From Duganella sp. Root1480D1 (GTDB lineage: Bacteria > Pseudomonadota > Gammaproteobacteria > Burkholderiales > Burkholderiaceae_D), in contig NZ_LMFZ01000001.1 of the NCBI RefSeq assembly GCF_001427305.1, forward strand, positions 249,261 to 313,260: 64,000 bases of DNA, written 5' to 3'. The notes beneath the pieces were generated by a model. It did no database searches and was not told the origin of the DNA. It saw only the letters and a list, made by a program, of their open reading frames with translations. Shown here piece after piece: positions 8,605-17,971 of the stretch. Every line of letters begins with the position of its first letter. The stretch's first letter is position 1. Made by a program: the position numbers and the translations under genes.

Positions 8605-9012
8605 TCACCCTCCCCTTTTGCTCATCGGAGGAACAGCATACCACTGGGCGACACCCCAGGCGAATTCGGGAACGATGAACAGCCACAATAGCGGTGGCCC
8701 GCCCCCAGCCAGTGCCCACGCGAACCAGGTGCTGAACAGCAACCGCGCGGTACCGTCGTAAGTGGCGAATTGCGCTTGCGGGTCGCGCAGCCGCAGCCAG
8801 GACCACACCAGCACCACGCTTCCCATCAGGCAGGCGAACAGGATGTGCATGGTGCCGAACGCGGGCAGCGGCGTGCCGCCAAGCGCTTGATTAAGAGCGG
8901 ACAAGTGGCCATGTGCGATGGCGAAGGTCCACGGGGTGGCGAAAGGTGCTGTCAGCAGCAGGTCGTAGGCGGCGCTGGCGCGCACCAGTTTCTGGATATT
9001 TGAAGTTTTCAT
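8605..9012 (-). CDS. Small integral membrane protein, probable MerR target
   Basis: 135-residue protein with about four hydrophobic segments (AAYDLLLTAPFATPWTFAIA; MHILFACLMGSVVLVWSWL; LLFSTWFAWALAG; PPLLWLFIVPEFAWGVAQWY). No known domain is recognised. ATG 9012 is chosen because it lies directly behind a strong MerR-type promoter; transcription is predicted to begin at or within a base or two of the ATG, so the mRNA may be leaderless. It is divergent from the MerR regulator at 9074 and followed closely by the VOC gene, so the set looks like a small stress- or ligand-inducible unit. Confidence 0.75.
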   Translation of the reverse strand: MKTSNIQKLVRASAAYDLLLTAPFATPWTFAIAHGHLSALNQALGGTPLPAFGTMHILFACLMGSVVLVWSWLRLRDPQAQFATYDGTARLLFSTWFAWALAGGGPPLLWLFIVPEFAWGVAQWYAVPPMSKRGG

Positions 9013-9019
9013 GCTGCGC

Positions 9020-9052
9020 AGCTTAAACCTTGGAGTACACTCCATGGTCAAG
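9020..9052 (-). promoter_or_regulatory. MerR-type promoter/operator
   Basis: On the minus strand a -35 box TTGACC (9046-9051) and a -10 box TAAGCT (9020-9025) are separated by 20 bases, the over-long spacer that MerR regulators require. The spacer is centred on the inverted repeat TGGAGT-AC-ACTCCA (9031-9044), extended by ACC/GGT on the outside. It lies between the divergent regulator and membrane protein genes, as expected for MerR twist-activation of the leftward gene. Confidence 0.8.
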
Positions 9053-9073
9053 CACTTTTTTTGGAGGAGCAGC

Positions 9074-9460
9074 ATGCAGATCGGCGAACTGGCCGAGGCG
9101 ACGGGCCTCAGCCGCGACACCTTGCGCTATTACGAAAAACGCGGCTTGCTGACGGCGCGCCGCAGCGGCAACGGCTATCGCGATTATCCGGAGGAGGCGG
9201 CGGACTGGCTGCGCTACATCCGCCTGGCGCAGGCATTGGGCTTCACGCTGCAGGAGATCGAGGCCGACCTGCCGCTGCTGGCGGCGCCGGTTCGCGACAG
9301 CGCAACCACGGCGGCAGCGCTGCGCGCGGCCCTGCAAGCCAAGCTGGCCGAGATCGACCGCCGCATCGACGGCCTGCAGGTGTTGCGCGGCGAGCTGGCG
9401 CACCGCCTCAGCGCACAGATGGAGGAATGCCCGCTGCGCGCCACTGCGGCAGCGGCCTAG
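9074..9460 (+). CDS. MerR family transcriptional regulator
   Basis: 128-residue MerR regulator. The N-terminal winged helix reads MQIGELAEATGLSRDTLRYYEKRGLL, with the second part of the wing at NGYRDYPEEAADWLRYI; a long dimerisation helix runs over about residues 80-118. It has one Cys (EECPLR) near the C-terminus and no metal-binding loop like that of CueR or ZntR, so it probably senses an organic or redox signal. ATG 9074 is preferred over upstream in-frame starts because of a strong GGAGG 8 bases before it and because earlier starts would place the operator inside the gene. It probably controls the divergent membrane protein and VOC genes. Confidence 0.92.
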   Translation: MQIGELAEATGLSRDTLRYYEKRGLLTARRSGNGYRDYPEEAADWLRYIRLAQALGFTLQEIEADLPLLAAPVRDSATTAAALRAALQAKLAEIDRRIDGLQVLRGELAHRLSAQMEECPLRATAAAA

Positions 9461-9552
9461 CCCTTGCAGGCCTTGGATTCCTGGCCTGCTGCTTCTTCGG
9501 TGGCTGGCGCGTCCGGAATTCGACAGCCGGCGCGAACTATTTATACTGACGC

Positions 9553-10299
9553 ATGGTCAGCGCCACCTTCCGTTTCTACGAAGAACTAAACGACTTCCTG
9601 CCGTGCGAGCGTCGCAAGGTTGAGTTCACCGTGCCGTGCGCACGCGCCGCCACCACCAAGCACATGATCGAGGCGCTCGGCGTGCCGCACACCGAGGTGG
9701 AACTGATCCTGGTCAATGGCGAATCCTCCGGTTTCGAGCGCATGCTGTGCGATGGCGACCGGGTGGCGGTCTATCCCAAATTCGAAGCGTTCGACGTGCG
9801 GCCGCTGTTGCGGGTGCGCACAGAACCGTTGCGCGTGGTGCGCTTTGTGGCGGACGCCCACCTGGGCGGGCTGGCGCGGCTGCTGCGCATGGCGGGATTC
9901 GATACCCTGTACGACAACCGGATCGACGACCCGACCGTGGCTTCGCTGTCGGAGGACGAGGGCCGCGTTGCCCTCACCCGCGACCGCGAGCTGTTGAAGC
10001 GGCGCGGGATTACGCATGGCTGCTATGTACGGGCCTTGAAGCCTGCGGAGCAGTTTGCGGAAATCTTCCAGCGCCTGGAACTGGCGGCCAGCGCGCGGCC
10101 GTTCACGCTTTGCCTGGCTTGCAATGCACCGCTGCGCCAGGTGGCTAAGGCTGAAGTGGCGGAGCAATTGCCCCCTTCGGTACGCGCTTCGCAGGAGGAA
10201 TTCCTGACTTGCGACGTGTGCCGCGGGGTGTTCTGGCGCGGCTCGCACTGGCGCCGCATGAAGGCCTTGCTGGAGAGCCAGGGCGTGGCTGCAGGCTAA
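9553..10299 (+). CDS. Mut7-C ribonuclease-like protein with N-terminal ubiquitin-like domain
   Basis: 248-residue two-domain protein. Residues 1-85 match the beta-grasp Mut7-C ubiquitin domain (ATFRFYEELNDFLP...ILVNGE...DGDRVAVYP). Residues 95-240 match Mut7-C, a PIN-like nuclease fold: RFVADAHLGGLARLLRMAGFD, DEGRVALTRDRELL, and a terminal zinc ribbon with CLAC and CDVC pairs. The acidic residues in FVADAHLG, YDNRIDD and LTRDRELL are the likely metal-binding nuclease site. The family was named from C. elegans Mut-7; the bacterial role is unknown. It overlaps the convergent DUF4153 gene by 4 bases at its stop. Confidence 0.88.
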   Translation: MVSATFRFYEELNDFLPCERRKVEFTVPCARAATTKHMIEALGVPHTEVELILVNGESSGFERMLCDGDRVAVYPKFEAFDVRPLLRVRTEPLRVVRFVADAHLGGLARLLRMAGFDTLYDNRIDDPTVASLSEDEGRVALTRDRELLKRRGITHGCYVRALKPAEQFAEIFQRLELAASARPFTLCLACNAPLRQVAKAEVAEQLPPSVRASQEEFLTCDVCRGVFWRGSHWRRMKALLESQGVAAG

Positions 10300-12134
10300 C
10301 GCGGAGCGCTGGCCTCCAGCCTGCACTCGGGCTGCGCGGGTTCGGCCGGGGTCAGCACGATGCGCTGGCCGCCAACCTCGATGTCGCGCAGGCGCGAGGC
10401 AGCCAGGGCGAACTCGCCTGCACGCAAGCGCTCCTGCAAGCCCATGCATCCGGCAAGTTCCATGGGCGGCTTGCCGATAATCCGCCACTTCCCTTCCCGC
10501 TCCGATAACAGCGCCGCGCCATCGGCACGGATCTCGCCAAGCAGCAGCACGTCCGCCTTGCCGTCGCCATCGCCGTCCATCACGATGGCATCGCACCGGC
10601 TGCCGGTGCCGCGCAAGCAACCCGGCGGCACCAATGGCTCCCAGGTCGCCCACCAATCCTGCTCCAGGAAACCTGGCGGCAATTGCGCCCCTGCCGGCCA
10701 CACGCGCAAGCTGGCCGCAACGGGGGCGTGAGCCAGTGCGGGGCTCGCCATCCGGTCCTCATAACGCTCGTTCAAGACGCCGGCGGCGCGGCTACGAACG
10801 GCTTCGGCTTGCGGGCCGCTCCCCCGCGCAGCCAGCGCCTGCAAGGCTTCCATGCCATAGCGTGCACCACGGAAGCGCAGGAACCGGTAGTCGAATTGTG
10901 CGGCGGGAGTGGCGCCACGCGCCAGGCGCGCCACCTGGTCGGACACCGAAATCCGTGCCGGGTCGGCAACCGGAGTAAAGAGCGCCAGCGATACCGCCAG
11001 TGAAAGGAAGGCGGCTGCGATATTCACCTGGCGCAGCCCGTCCAGCCAAGGCCCGCCGCGGCGCCCAGCCGACAGCACATACCCGCCGGCATAGAACAGG
11101 GCCAGCACCAGGCAGGCCGCCGCGATGACGCGGTCCGGCGTCCAGCCGTAATCGGCCACCCGCAGGCCGAGCGCATAAACGCCCAGCAGCGCCAGCGGCG
11201 GCAGCAGGAAGCACGCCACACGTGCCGCAAAGCGCACGACGCGCGCCAGCCCGGCCGCTGCGTCGCCCGCCTGGAAGGCGGCATTGACCAGCACCACCAG
11301 CACCGCGCAACTGGCCAGCAGCACGGCAGTGGCGTGGCGCGTCTGCCACAGCACCTCCAGGCCGGTGAACGGCAAGGATGCCAGGAAGCCGCCGACCAGC
11401 AGCACAGCAATCGGCAAGATCCACGCCTTCAGCACCAGCAGCAGGCTGCGGATGCCGCGCACGATGGCGGGCCGCACGTCGGTCGTGTGCATGGCGCTCG
11501 AAAACGCCACGCATACCAGCGGCACCGAGAACCAGGAATTCATCAGCAGGGTTTCGAGGAAGTTAAGCTTCAGCAGGCCAAACAGCGCGGCGCCCATCCA
11601 CATCACCAGCCAGACGCCAATCACGAACAGGCCGGAAAACAGGAGCTGGATGGCCAGCTTCCAGGCGCTTTCAAAGCAGGTAGCGTAGTGCGCAACCCAG
11701 CGCCGGTCATGTGCGCCAGCCATCACCAGGCTGTGGGCGATGAAGAAAAAGCCTATGCAGAACGGGATCACCAGCAAGGAGGGGCGCAGCAACGGGGCGT
11801 GGTCGAAGGCATTGCGCCACGCGTCATGCATGCCGACCGCCGCCAGCACGGCAGCGGCGGCGCCGAGCCACAGGGCCAGGGCCCGCCGTTCCAGGTGGCC
11901 CAGGCTGGAAATCAGCAATGCCGGCAGCACGATCGCCGCCAGCACCAGCGGCAGGTACAGCATTGGATGGCTGGCCGGCCAGCCGCCCGACTGCTGGGCG
12001 CGATATAAGAAATACAACAACCCGCCTTGCAGCAGGCCGGCGATCAGGCGCAACTGCCCCACGCGCCGGGTCACCGCAGCGTCGCGCACGGGTGCCTGTG
12101 AGGACAGCACAGGGTCGGGTGTTGTGGCCTCCAT
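10296..12134 (-). CDS. DUF4153 polytopic membrane protein
   Basis: 612-residue protein with about twelve predicted transmembrane helices over residues 25-400 and a soluble C-terminal part. The hydrophobic region matches DUF4153. The periplasmic or cytoplasmic tail contains DGDGDGKADVLLLG, an EF-hand/FG-GAP-like calcium-binding loop. ATG 12134 (MEATTPDP) is chosen because further upstream the frame runs into the dapC promoter region. No function is known for the family; close relatives often sit beside cell-envelope genes. It is divergent from dapC with 89 bases between starts. Confidence 0.8.
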   Translation of the reverse strand: MEATTPDPVLSSQAPVRDAAVTRRVGQLRLIAGLLQGGLLYFLYRAQQSGGWPASHPMLYLPLVLAAIVLPALLISSLGHLERRALALWLGAAAAVLAAVGMHDAWRNAFDHAPLLRPSLLVIPFCIGFFFIAHSLVMAGAHDRRWVAHYATCFESAWKLAIQLLFSGLFVIGVWLVMWMGAALFGLLKLNFLETLLMNSWFSVPLVCVAFSSAMHTTDVRPAIVRGIRSLLLVLKAWILPIAVLLVGGFLASLPFTGLEVLWQTRHATAVLLASCAVLVVLVNAAFQAGDAAAGLARVVRFAARVACFLLPPLALLGVYALGLRVADYGWTPDRVIAAACLVLALFYAGGYVLSAGRRGGPWLDGLRQVNIAAAFLSLAVSLALFTPVADPARISVSDQVARLARGATPAAQFDYRFLRFRGARYGMEALQALAARGSGPQAEAVRSRAAGVLNERYEDRMASPALAHAPVAASLRVWPAGAQLPPGFLEQDWWATWEPLVPPGCLRGTGSRCDAIVMDGDGDGKADVLLLGEIRADGAALLSEREGKWRIIGKPPMELAGCMGLQERLRAGEFALAASRLRDIEVGGQRIVLTPAEPAQPECRLEASAPR

Positions 12135-12223
12135 GTATTGATCATAGCCTCTTGCCAATTTTGCAGCAACGCCACTGTTGCGCAGTACGGCTATAATCAA
12201 TGGTTCAACCAGCCGTATGCGCC

Positions 12224-13441
12224 ATGAATCCACATCTCGACAAGCTGCAGTCCTACCCGTTTGAAAAACTGCGCCAGCTCTTCGCCGGCAGCACGCCGAA
12301 CCCCGCTTTCAAGCCTATCAGCCTGGGCATGGGCGAGCCGAAGCACCCTACCCCGGCCTTCATCCGCCAGGCCCTGATCGATAACCTGGACGGCCTGGCG
12401 AACTACCCGGTGACCGCCGGCAGCGAAGCGCTGCGCAATGCCATCGCTTCCTGGCTGGAGCGCCGCTACGGCTTGCCGACGCTGGACCGCGCCACCCAAG
12501 TGCTGCCGGTGAACGGATCGCGCGAGGCGCTGTTCTCGTTCGCGCAGACCGTGATAGCGCCCGATACCGGCGCATTGGTGATGTGCCCGAACCCGTTTTA
12601 CCAGATTTATGAAGGCGCGGCTTTCCTCGCCGGCGCCGAGCCGTACTTCGTCAATTCCGACCCGGCCCGCAATTTCTCGCCGGACTACGACAGCGTGCCG
12701 GAAGAAGTCTGGCAGCGCGTGCGCCTGCTGTATCTCTGCTCGCCCGGCAACCCGACCGGCGCGGTGCTGACGCTGACCGACTGGGAACACCTGTTCGCGC
12801 TGTCGGAACGCTACAATTTCATCATCGCCGCCGACGAGTGCTATTCGGAGATTTACCATAGCGACGAGCCGCCGCTGGGCGCCATGCAGGCGGCCAATAT
12901 CCTTGGCCTGGCCAGAGAAGGCGAGCCATACGCCCGCCTGGTGGTGTTTTCCAGCCTGTCCAAGCGCTCCAATGTGCCGGGCATGCGCTCCGGCTTCGTG
13001 GCCGGCGACGCGCAAGTCCTGAAGAAATTCCTGCTGTACCGCACCTACCACGGCAGCGCCATGGGCCCGCATGTGCAGGCCGCCTCTGTCGCCGCCTGGG
13101 CCGACGAAACCCATGTCGAGGAAAACCGCGCGCACTACCGCGCCAAATTCGCCGCCATCACACCCCTTATCCAGGAGGTGCTGGACGTGCAAATGCCGGA
13201 CGCCGGCTTCTATTTGTGGGCCGACGTGACCTGCACCGGCCTGTCCGACACTGAATTCGCCCGCCGCCTGCACGCCGAGTACAATGTCACCGTGCTGCCG
13301 GGTAGTTACCTGGCGCGCGACGCCCATGGCAGCAACCCGGGCCGCAACCGCATCCGCATGGCGCTGGTTGCCGAAACCGGGGAAGGCCTGGAAGCGGCGC
13401 GTCGTATCGTCCAATTCTGCCAACAACTGAAGAAATCATGA
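12224..13441 (+). CDS. dapC: Succinyldiaminopimelate transaminase
   Basis: PLP-dependent aminotransferase (class I fold) that makes N-succinyl-LL-2,6-diaminoaminopimelate in the succinylase branch of lysine/peptidoglycan synthesis. The 405 residues include the N-terminal [11 protein letters not shown], the substrate/cofactor segment [10 protein letters not shown], the PLP Asp in ADECYSEIY and the Schiff-base Lys in [18 protein letters not shown] 12224 fits the family N-terminus ([17 protein letters not shown]). The stop overlaps the dapD start (ATGA), so dapC and dapD are coupled. Confidence 0.95.
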   Translation: MNPHLDKLQSYPFEKLRQLFAGSTPNPAFKPISLGMGEPKHPTPAFIRQALIDNLDGLANYPVTAGSEALRNAIASWLERRYGLPTLDRATQVLPVNGSREALFSFAQTVIAPDTGALVMCPNPFYQIYEGAAFLAGAEPYFVNSDPARNFSPDYDSVPEEVWQRVRLLYLCSPGNPTGAVLTLTDWEHLFALSERYNFIIAADECYSEIYHSDEPPLGAMQAANILGLAREGEPYARLVVFSSLSKRSNVPGMRSGFVAGDAQVLKKFLLYRTYHGSAMGPHVQAASVAAWADETHVEENRAHYRAKFAAITPLIQEVLDVQMPDAGFYLWADVTCTGLSDTEFARRLHAEYNVTVLPGSYLARDAHGSNPGRNRIRMALVAETGEGLEAARRIVQFCQQLKKS

Positions 13442-14259
13442 GCATCCAGCCAATCATTGAAGCCGCGTGGGACAACCGCGCCGAGATCAACCCGTCCAAC
13501 GCCACCGCCGAGGTGCGCGACGCCGTCAACCACGTGCTGGCCGGCCTGGATAGCGGCTCGCTGCGCGTAGCCCAGAAAGAAAACGGCGCCTGGATCGTCA
13601 ACCAGTGGATCAAGAAAGCCGTGCTGCTGTCGTTCCGCCTGGAGAACAACGTGGTCATGCCGTCCGACGGCACCATGCAGTTCTACGACAAGGTTCCTAC
13701 CAAGTTCGCCAACTACTCGGCCGAAGATTTCGCCAAGGGCGGCTTCCGCGTGGTGCCGCCAGCCGTGGCGCGCCGCGGTTCATTCATCGGCAAGAACGTG
13801 GTGCTGATGCCTTCCTACGTCAACATCGGCGCCTACGTTGACGAAGGCGCGATGGTCGACACCTGGGCCACCGTGGGTTCCTGCGCGCAGATCGGCAAGA
13901 ACGTGCACCTGTCCGGCGGCGTGGGCATCGGCGGCGTGCTGGAGCCAATGCAGGCCAATCCGACCATCATCGAAGACAACTGCTTCATCGGCGCCCGTTC
14001 CGAGATCGTGGAAGGCGTGATCGTCGAAGAAAACTCGGTGATTTCGATGGGCGTGTACATCGGCCAGTCGACCAAGATTTACGACCGCACCACTGGCGAG
14101 GTATTCTACGGCCGTGTACCGGCCGGCTCCGTCGTGGTTTCGGGCTCGCTGCCGTCGGCTGACGGCAAGTACAGCCTGTACTGCGCCGTGATCGTCAAGC
14201 GCGTCGACGCACAAACCCGCGCCAAAACAGGCATTAACGAATTGCTGCGCGGCGTATAA
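13438..14259 (+). CDS. dapD: Tetrahydrodipicolinate N-succinyltransferase
   Basis: Cytosolic trimeric enzyme that transfers succinyl from succinyl-CoA to 2,3,4,5-tetrahydropyridine-2,6-dicarboxylate. The 273 residues match the usual length. The C-terminal two thirds show hexapeptide repeats of a left-handed beta-helix ([57 protein letters not shown]). Conserved acid EGAMVD, associated with the active site, is present. It starts on the dapC stop codon and is followed 23 bases later by a pilus ATPase gene. Confidence 0.97.
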   Translation: MSIQPIIEAAWDNRAEINPSNATAEVRDAVNHVLAGLDSGSLRVAQKENGAWIVNQWIKKAVLLSFRLENNVVMPSDGTMQFYDKVPTKFANYSAEDFAKGGFRVVPPAVARRGSFIGKNVVLMPSYVNIGAYVDEGAMVDTWATVGSCAQIGKNVHLSGGVGIGGVLEPMQANPTIIEDNCFIGARSEIVEGVIVEENSVISMGVYIGQSTKIYDRTTGEVFYGRVPAGSVVVSGSLPSADGKYSLYCAVIVKRVDAQTRAKTGINELLRGV

Positions 14260-14282
14260 ACAAAGAAGGAGATACCCAAAAA

Positions 14283-15422
14283 ATGGCTATGGACCGCCTG
14301 TTCCAGCTAATGAAGGAAAAAAACGCCTCGGACATGTTTTTCGCCGTAGGCTCGCCGGTGCATCTGAAGATCAACGGTCTTCTGATCCCGATCAACCAGC
14401 AAAAGCTCGAGCCCGAGAACCTGCAAGCCCTGCTGGCTGAGGTCTGTTCGCCCGAGCAACTGGAAGAGCTGGACACGTCCAATGAGCTGAACATGGGTAT
14501 CTCCGTGCCCAACCTGGGCCGCTTCCGCCTGTCGGCGTTCCGCCAGCGCGGCAGCATTTCCGCCGTCTTCCGTTTCGTTCCCGCAGCCATCCCGCCGCTG
14601 GGCGAACTGGGCCTGCCGCCGGTCCTGGCCGACCTGATCATGGAAAAACGCGGCCTGGTGCTGCTGGTCGGCGCCACCGGTTCCGGCAAATCGACCACCA
14701 TCGCGTCCATGCTGGACCACCGCAACGAACTGCGCTCGGGCCACATCCTGACGCTGGAAGACCCGATCGAATACCTGTTCCGCAACAAGAAATCGATCGT
14801 CAACCAGCGCGAAATCGGCAGCGATGCCAAGGACTTCTACACCGCGCTGCGCAATTCGATGCGCCAGGCGCCGGACTGCATCCTGATCGGTGAGATCCGC
14901 GACCGCGAAACCATGGCATCGGCAATGGCATACGCGCAGTCGGGCCACCTGGTGCTGGCCACGCTGCACGCGAATAACTCGTACAACGCACTGAACCGTA
15001 TCATTTCCTTCTACCCGATCGAGAACCGCCCTGCACTGCTGCAGGATTTGTCCTCGACCGTGAAGGCGATCGTGTCGCAGCGCCTGATCCGCTCGGCTGG
15101 CGGCGGTACCCGTACCCCGGCGGTCGAGATCATGGTCAACACCCGCTACATCTCCGACCTGATCGAAAAAGGCGAGATCGGCCAGATCAAGGAAGCACTG
15201 GAGAAATCCCTGTCGCCAGGCTCGCAATCGTTCGAGCAGGCGCTGTACAAGCTGGTCATGGAAGGCGCCATCACCAAGGACGAAGCGCTGGCCAACGCCG
15301 ATTCCGCCACCAACTTGCTGTGGCTGCTGAACCACGGCATGGAAGCGCCGCCGCCAGTCGAGGAAGAAGAACTGCAATCGCCTTCCGACGCCTCCTTCAC
15401 CGAGTTCACCCTGAACTCCTGA
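14283..15422 (+). CDS. PilT/PilU-type type IV pilus retraction ATPase
   Basis: Hexameric secretion-superfamily ATPase, 379 residues, powering or assisting pilus retraction (twitching). N-terminal PAS-like domain about 1-100; Walker A GATGSGKST near residues 135-143; Asp box ILTLEDPIEYLF; Walker B DCILIGEIRDRETM; His box GHLVLATLHANNSYNALNRI. The C-terminal tail FTEFTLNS and overall similarity favour PilU over PilT. A strong AAGGAG ribosome-binding site precedes ATG 14283. It sits in the dap cluster, as in many Burkholderiales; there is no other pil gene in the window. Confidence 0.93.
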   Translation: MAMDRLFQLMKEKNASDMFFAVGSPVHLKINGLLIPINQQKLEPENLQALLAEVCSPEQLEELDTSNELNMGISVPNLGRFRLSAFRQRGSISAVFRFVPAAIPPLGELGLPPVLADLIMEKRGLVLLVGATGSGKSTTIASMLDHRNELRSGHILTLEDPIEYLFRNKKSIVNQREIGSDAKDFYTALRNSMRQAPDCILIGEIRDRETMASAMAYAQSGHLVLATLHANNSYNALNRIISFYPIENRPALLQDLSSTVKAIVSQRLIRSAGGGTRTPAVEIMVNTRYISDLIEKGEIGQIKEALEKSLSPGSQSFEQALYKLVMEGAITKDEALANADSATNLLWLLNHGMEAPPPVEEEELQSPSDASFTEFTLNS

Positions 15423-15438
15423 CCTCATCCGCACCATG

Positions 15439-15461
15439 CGGCGGGCGCAGTTTGCCCGCCG
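15439..15461 (+). terminator. Hairpin after the pilus ATPase gene, possible terminator
   Basis: Perfect 8-bp stem CGGCGGGC/GCCCGCCG with a 7-base loop, 17 bases after the stop codon. The following sequence has only a weak T content, so termination may be inefficient or Rho-assisted. Confidence 0.55.
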
Positions 15462-15541
15462 TGTCGTAAATCTTTACACTCCGCCCCTGTTCCAATCAAG
15501 CTGCAACCATAAGTAGCTGAATTCATGGAACTTACTTAGCC

Positions 15542-15557
15542 GGGTGCATTTCTTGCG
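15542..15557 (+). promoter_or_regulatory. Candidate sigma-54 promoter of the PEP-CTERM gene
   Basis: GG at 15543-15544 and GC at 15555-15556 are spaced by exactly 10 bases, within GGGTGC-N5-TTGC. The -12 half is perfect (TTGC) and the -24 half is weak. It lies about 50 bases before the PEP-CTERM start. PEP-CTERM genes of floc formers are known to depend on RpoN with PrsK/PrsR, which supports the reading, but this remains a candidate. Confidence 0.35.
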
Positions 15558-15607
15558 TTCACCTCCAAAGAGCAATCGACTTTGCCATGCTCGGACCGGA
15601 GGGGGTC

Positions 15608-16378
15608 ATGAAATCCTTGCTACGTCTGTTTTTGCTGGCCATCCTGCTATCGAGTGGAGCGCCGGCCGGGGCCTCTTTACTGTCGAGCATTTCCTATTTT
15701 TCCTGCGGCACGCCATGTCCCACCGTCGTCAATTCAACTGCCCAGGACACTACGGCGCTGTCCTTCAGCGATCAGTACGGGTCGATCTTTGCGCAGGCTG
15801 ACTACGGCGTCCTGAAAACCAGCGTCGACAGCTCCTATGTCAGCGCGCCGGGAGGCGGCTATACCAGCTTCAGCACCGGCTCCTCCCTGGCACAGTTCAG
15901 CGATACGGTTACCCTGGGCGGACTGAGCGGCCCACAGGAAGTTACTGTTGTCCTGCATTTCGAAGGCGGCCTGGGCGCCACTGGCGAGGAAACGTTTGGC
16001 ACGGCGGCCAGCATGACCGTCTCGCTGACCGTCAATGGCAACAATATTGCGCTGGTCGCCGACTTTTTCGGCAACCTGCCACAGCCCCTGGCCAGCGCCA
16101 GCGGGCCGGGGCTGACCGCAAGCTACACGCTGGATTACGGGGTTCCGATATCACTTGAAGCCCTGCTGCAGGTCAGCGGCACCTTCGGCGGCTTTGCCCA
16201 TTTCGGCAATACGGCAACCATCGAATTCATTGTCCCGGAAGGCACCACCATCCAGTCCGGCTCAGGCACGGAATACCTGGCAACGACGGTTCCGATTCCT
16301 GAACCCGCAACGATCGCGCTGCTCTTGCTTGGCCTCGCCGCATTCCCGGCAACACAGAATCGTTATCGGCGAGCCTGA
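15608..16378 (+). CDS. PEP-CTERM sorting domain protein
   Basis: Exported 256-residue protein. Signal peptide at residues 1-22 (KSLLRLFLLAILLSSGAPAGA). The C-terminus carries the exosortase signal: IPEP motif, hydrophobic helix TIALLLLGLAAFPAT, then the basic tail NRYRRA. The middle is Ser/Thr/Gly rich and beta-rich, with no known domain. An exosortase (EpsH/XrtA) would cleave and anchor or release it; none is encoded in the window. ATG 15608 is supported by a GGAGGGGG ribosome-binding site. It is one of the genes inserted between dapD/pilU and dapE. Confidence 0.9.
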   Translation: MKSLLRLFLLAILLSSGAPAGASLLSSISYFSCGTPCPTVVNSTAQDTTALSFSDQYGSIFAQADYGVLKTSVDSSYVSAPGGGYTSFSTGSSLAQFSDTVTLGGLSGPQEVTVVLHFEGGLGATGEETFGTAASMTVSLTVNGNNIALVADFFGNLPQPLASASGPGLTASYTLDYGVPISLEALLQVSGTFGGFAHFGNTATIEFIVPEGTTIQSGSGTEYLATTVPIPEPATIALLLLGLAAFPATQNRYRRA

Positions 16379-16389
16379 TGGTATGATCG

Positions 16390-16413
16390 GAATTTCATAT
16401 CAACAAGAAATTC
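16390..16413. promoter_or_regulatory. Short inverted repeat upstream of the DUF853 gene
   Basis: GAATTTC (16390-16396) and GAAATTC (16407-16413), 10 bases apart, end 7 bases before the ATG at 16421. It could be an operator or an mRNA hairpin over the ribosome-binding region; it is AT-rich relative to its surroundings. Confidence 0.3.
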
Positions 16414-16420
16414 TGTCCCC

Positions 16421-17956
16421 ATGAGCACCGCCCTGCCGATCGCCAAAACCGACACCCTCTCCCTCGACATGCTGTCCAACCTGGTGAACCGCCACGGTTG
16501 CATCACTGGCGCCACCGGCACCGGCAAGACGGTCACGCTGCAGCGCATCGCGCAGTCGCTGTCCGATATCGGTGTACCCGTATTCATGGCCGATATCAAA
16601 GGCGATCTGTCCGGCATGGCCAAGCCCGGCTTGGCGAGCGAGAAAATGGCCAAGCGCCTGGAAGCGCTGAAAATGGAAACCCCGCAGTGGGCCGCCTGCC
16701 CGGTCACTTTCTGGGACGTGTTCGGCGAGCAGGGCCACCCGGTGCGCGCCACCATTTCCGACCTTGGCCCCACCCTGCTGGCGCGCATGCTGAACCTGAA
16801 CGACACCCAGGAAGGCGTGCTGCAACTGGTGTTCAAGATCGCCGACGACAACGGCATGCTGCTGCTCGACACCAAGGATTTGCGCGCCATGCTGCAGCAC
16901 GTAGGCGACAATGCAGCCGACTACAAGACCAGCTACGGCAACGTCAGCGCGGCCAGCATCGGCGCCATCCAGCGCGGCCTGCTGGCGATTGAAGAACAAG
17001 GCGGCGAGCATTTCTTCGGCGAGCCGATGCTGAACATCGACGACCTGATCCAGACCGATGCGGCTGGCAAAGGCGTGGTGAACATCCTCTCCGCCGACAA
17101 GCTGATGAATGCGCCACGCATTTACGCGGTATTCCTGCTGTGGATGCTGTCGGAGCTGTTCGAAAACCTGCCGGAAGTGGGCGACCTCGACAAGCCGAAA
17201 CTGGTGTTCTTCTTCGACGAGGCCCACCTGTTGTTTGCCGAGGCGCCGAAGGCCCTGCTGCAAAAGATCGAGCAAGTGGTGCGCCTGATCCGCTCCAAAG
17301 GCGTCGGTGTGTTTTTCATCACCCAGAATCCACTCGACATCCCGGAGACCGTGCTGGGCCAGCTGGGCAATCGCGTGCAGCACGCGCTGCGCGCTTACAC
17401 GCCGCGCGACCAGAAGGCGGTCAAATCGGCTGCGGAAACCTTCCGTCCGAATCCGGCAATCGACGTGGCGCAAGTGATTACCGAACTTGGCGTGGGCGAA
17501 GCGCTGGTGTCCTTCCTTGATGAAAAAGGCACGCCGCAAATCGTGCAGCGCGCTTTCGTGCTGCCGCCGGCGTCCCAGCTCGGCCCGATCACGCCGGCCG
17601 AACGCCAGGCAGCACGCAACAACTCGGTAGTGGCGGGCGTTTACGAAAAAGCTGTGGACCGCGAATCGGCCTACGAAAAGCTGACTGGCCGCGTTTCCAA
17701 CGCCAGCGGCAGCACCGCGCAGGCCCCTGGCGGCCGCGCCCCGATGGGCCGGGGCACCGCGCAGGCGCCAGCCGAAGCCCCTGCCGACAGCGGCGGCTCG
17801 ATCTTCGGCGACGTGTTGGGCGGCCTGTTCGGCGGCAGCAGCAAGCGCGACACCGCCGTGCAGGCAATGGTCAAGTCGGCCGCCCGCAGCATCGGCTCGC
17901 AAGTGGGTCGCGAAATCATCCGCGGCGTTCTGGGCTCGATCCTGAAAAAGCGCTAG
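16421..17956 (+). CDS. DUF853 / HerA-like ATPase
   Basis: 511-residue P-loop ATPase of the HerA/FtsK superfamily (DUF853, helicase HerA-like C-terminal domain). Walker A is [10 protein letters not shown] near residues 30-39; Walker B is [12 protein letters not shown]; a later [30 protein letters not shown] stretch carries sensor and arginine-finger features (read in pieces: [21 protein letters not shown]). The C-terminal tail is Gly/Ala rich with [15 protein letters not shown] and a basic end. Cellular role is not established; it may act on DNA or be a membrane-less pump. It is not accompanied by a NurA nuclease, which argues against a repair pair. Confidence 0.88.
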   Translation: MSTALPIAKTDTLSLDMLSNLVNRHGCITGATGTGKTVTLQRIAQSLSDIGVPVFMADIKGDLSGMAKPGLASEKMAKRLEALKMETPQWAACPVTFWDVFGEQGHPVRATISDLGPTLLARMLNLNDTQEGVLQLVFKIADDNGMLLLDTKDLRAMLQHVGDNAADYKTSYGNVSAASIGAIQRGLLAIEEQGGEHFFGEPMLNIDDLIQTDAAGKGVVNILSADKLMNAPRIYAVFLLWMLSELFENLPEVGDLDKPKLVFFFDEAHLLFAEAPKALLQKIEQVVRLIRSKGVGVFFITQNPLDIPETVLGQLGNRVQHALRAYTPRDQKAVKSAAETFRPNPAIDVAQVITELGVGEALVSFLDEKGTPQIVQRAFVLPPASQLGPITPAERQAARNNSVVAGVYEKAVDRESAYEKLTGRVSNASGSTAQAPGGRAPMGRGTAQAPAEAPADSGGSIFGDVLGGLFGGSSKRDTAVQAMVKSAARSIGSQVGREIIRGVLGSILKKR

Positions 17957-17971
17957 GCGTCCGGAGTCGGT

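Noticed and set aside
15439-15461. Strong Rho-independent terminator
   Set aside because: The stem is good but no T tract follows, so it is listed only as a possible terminator.
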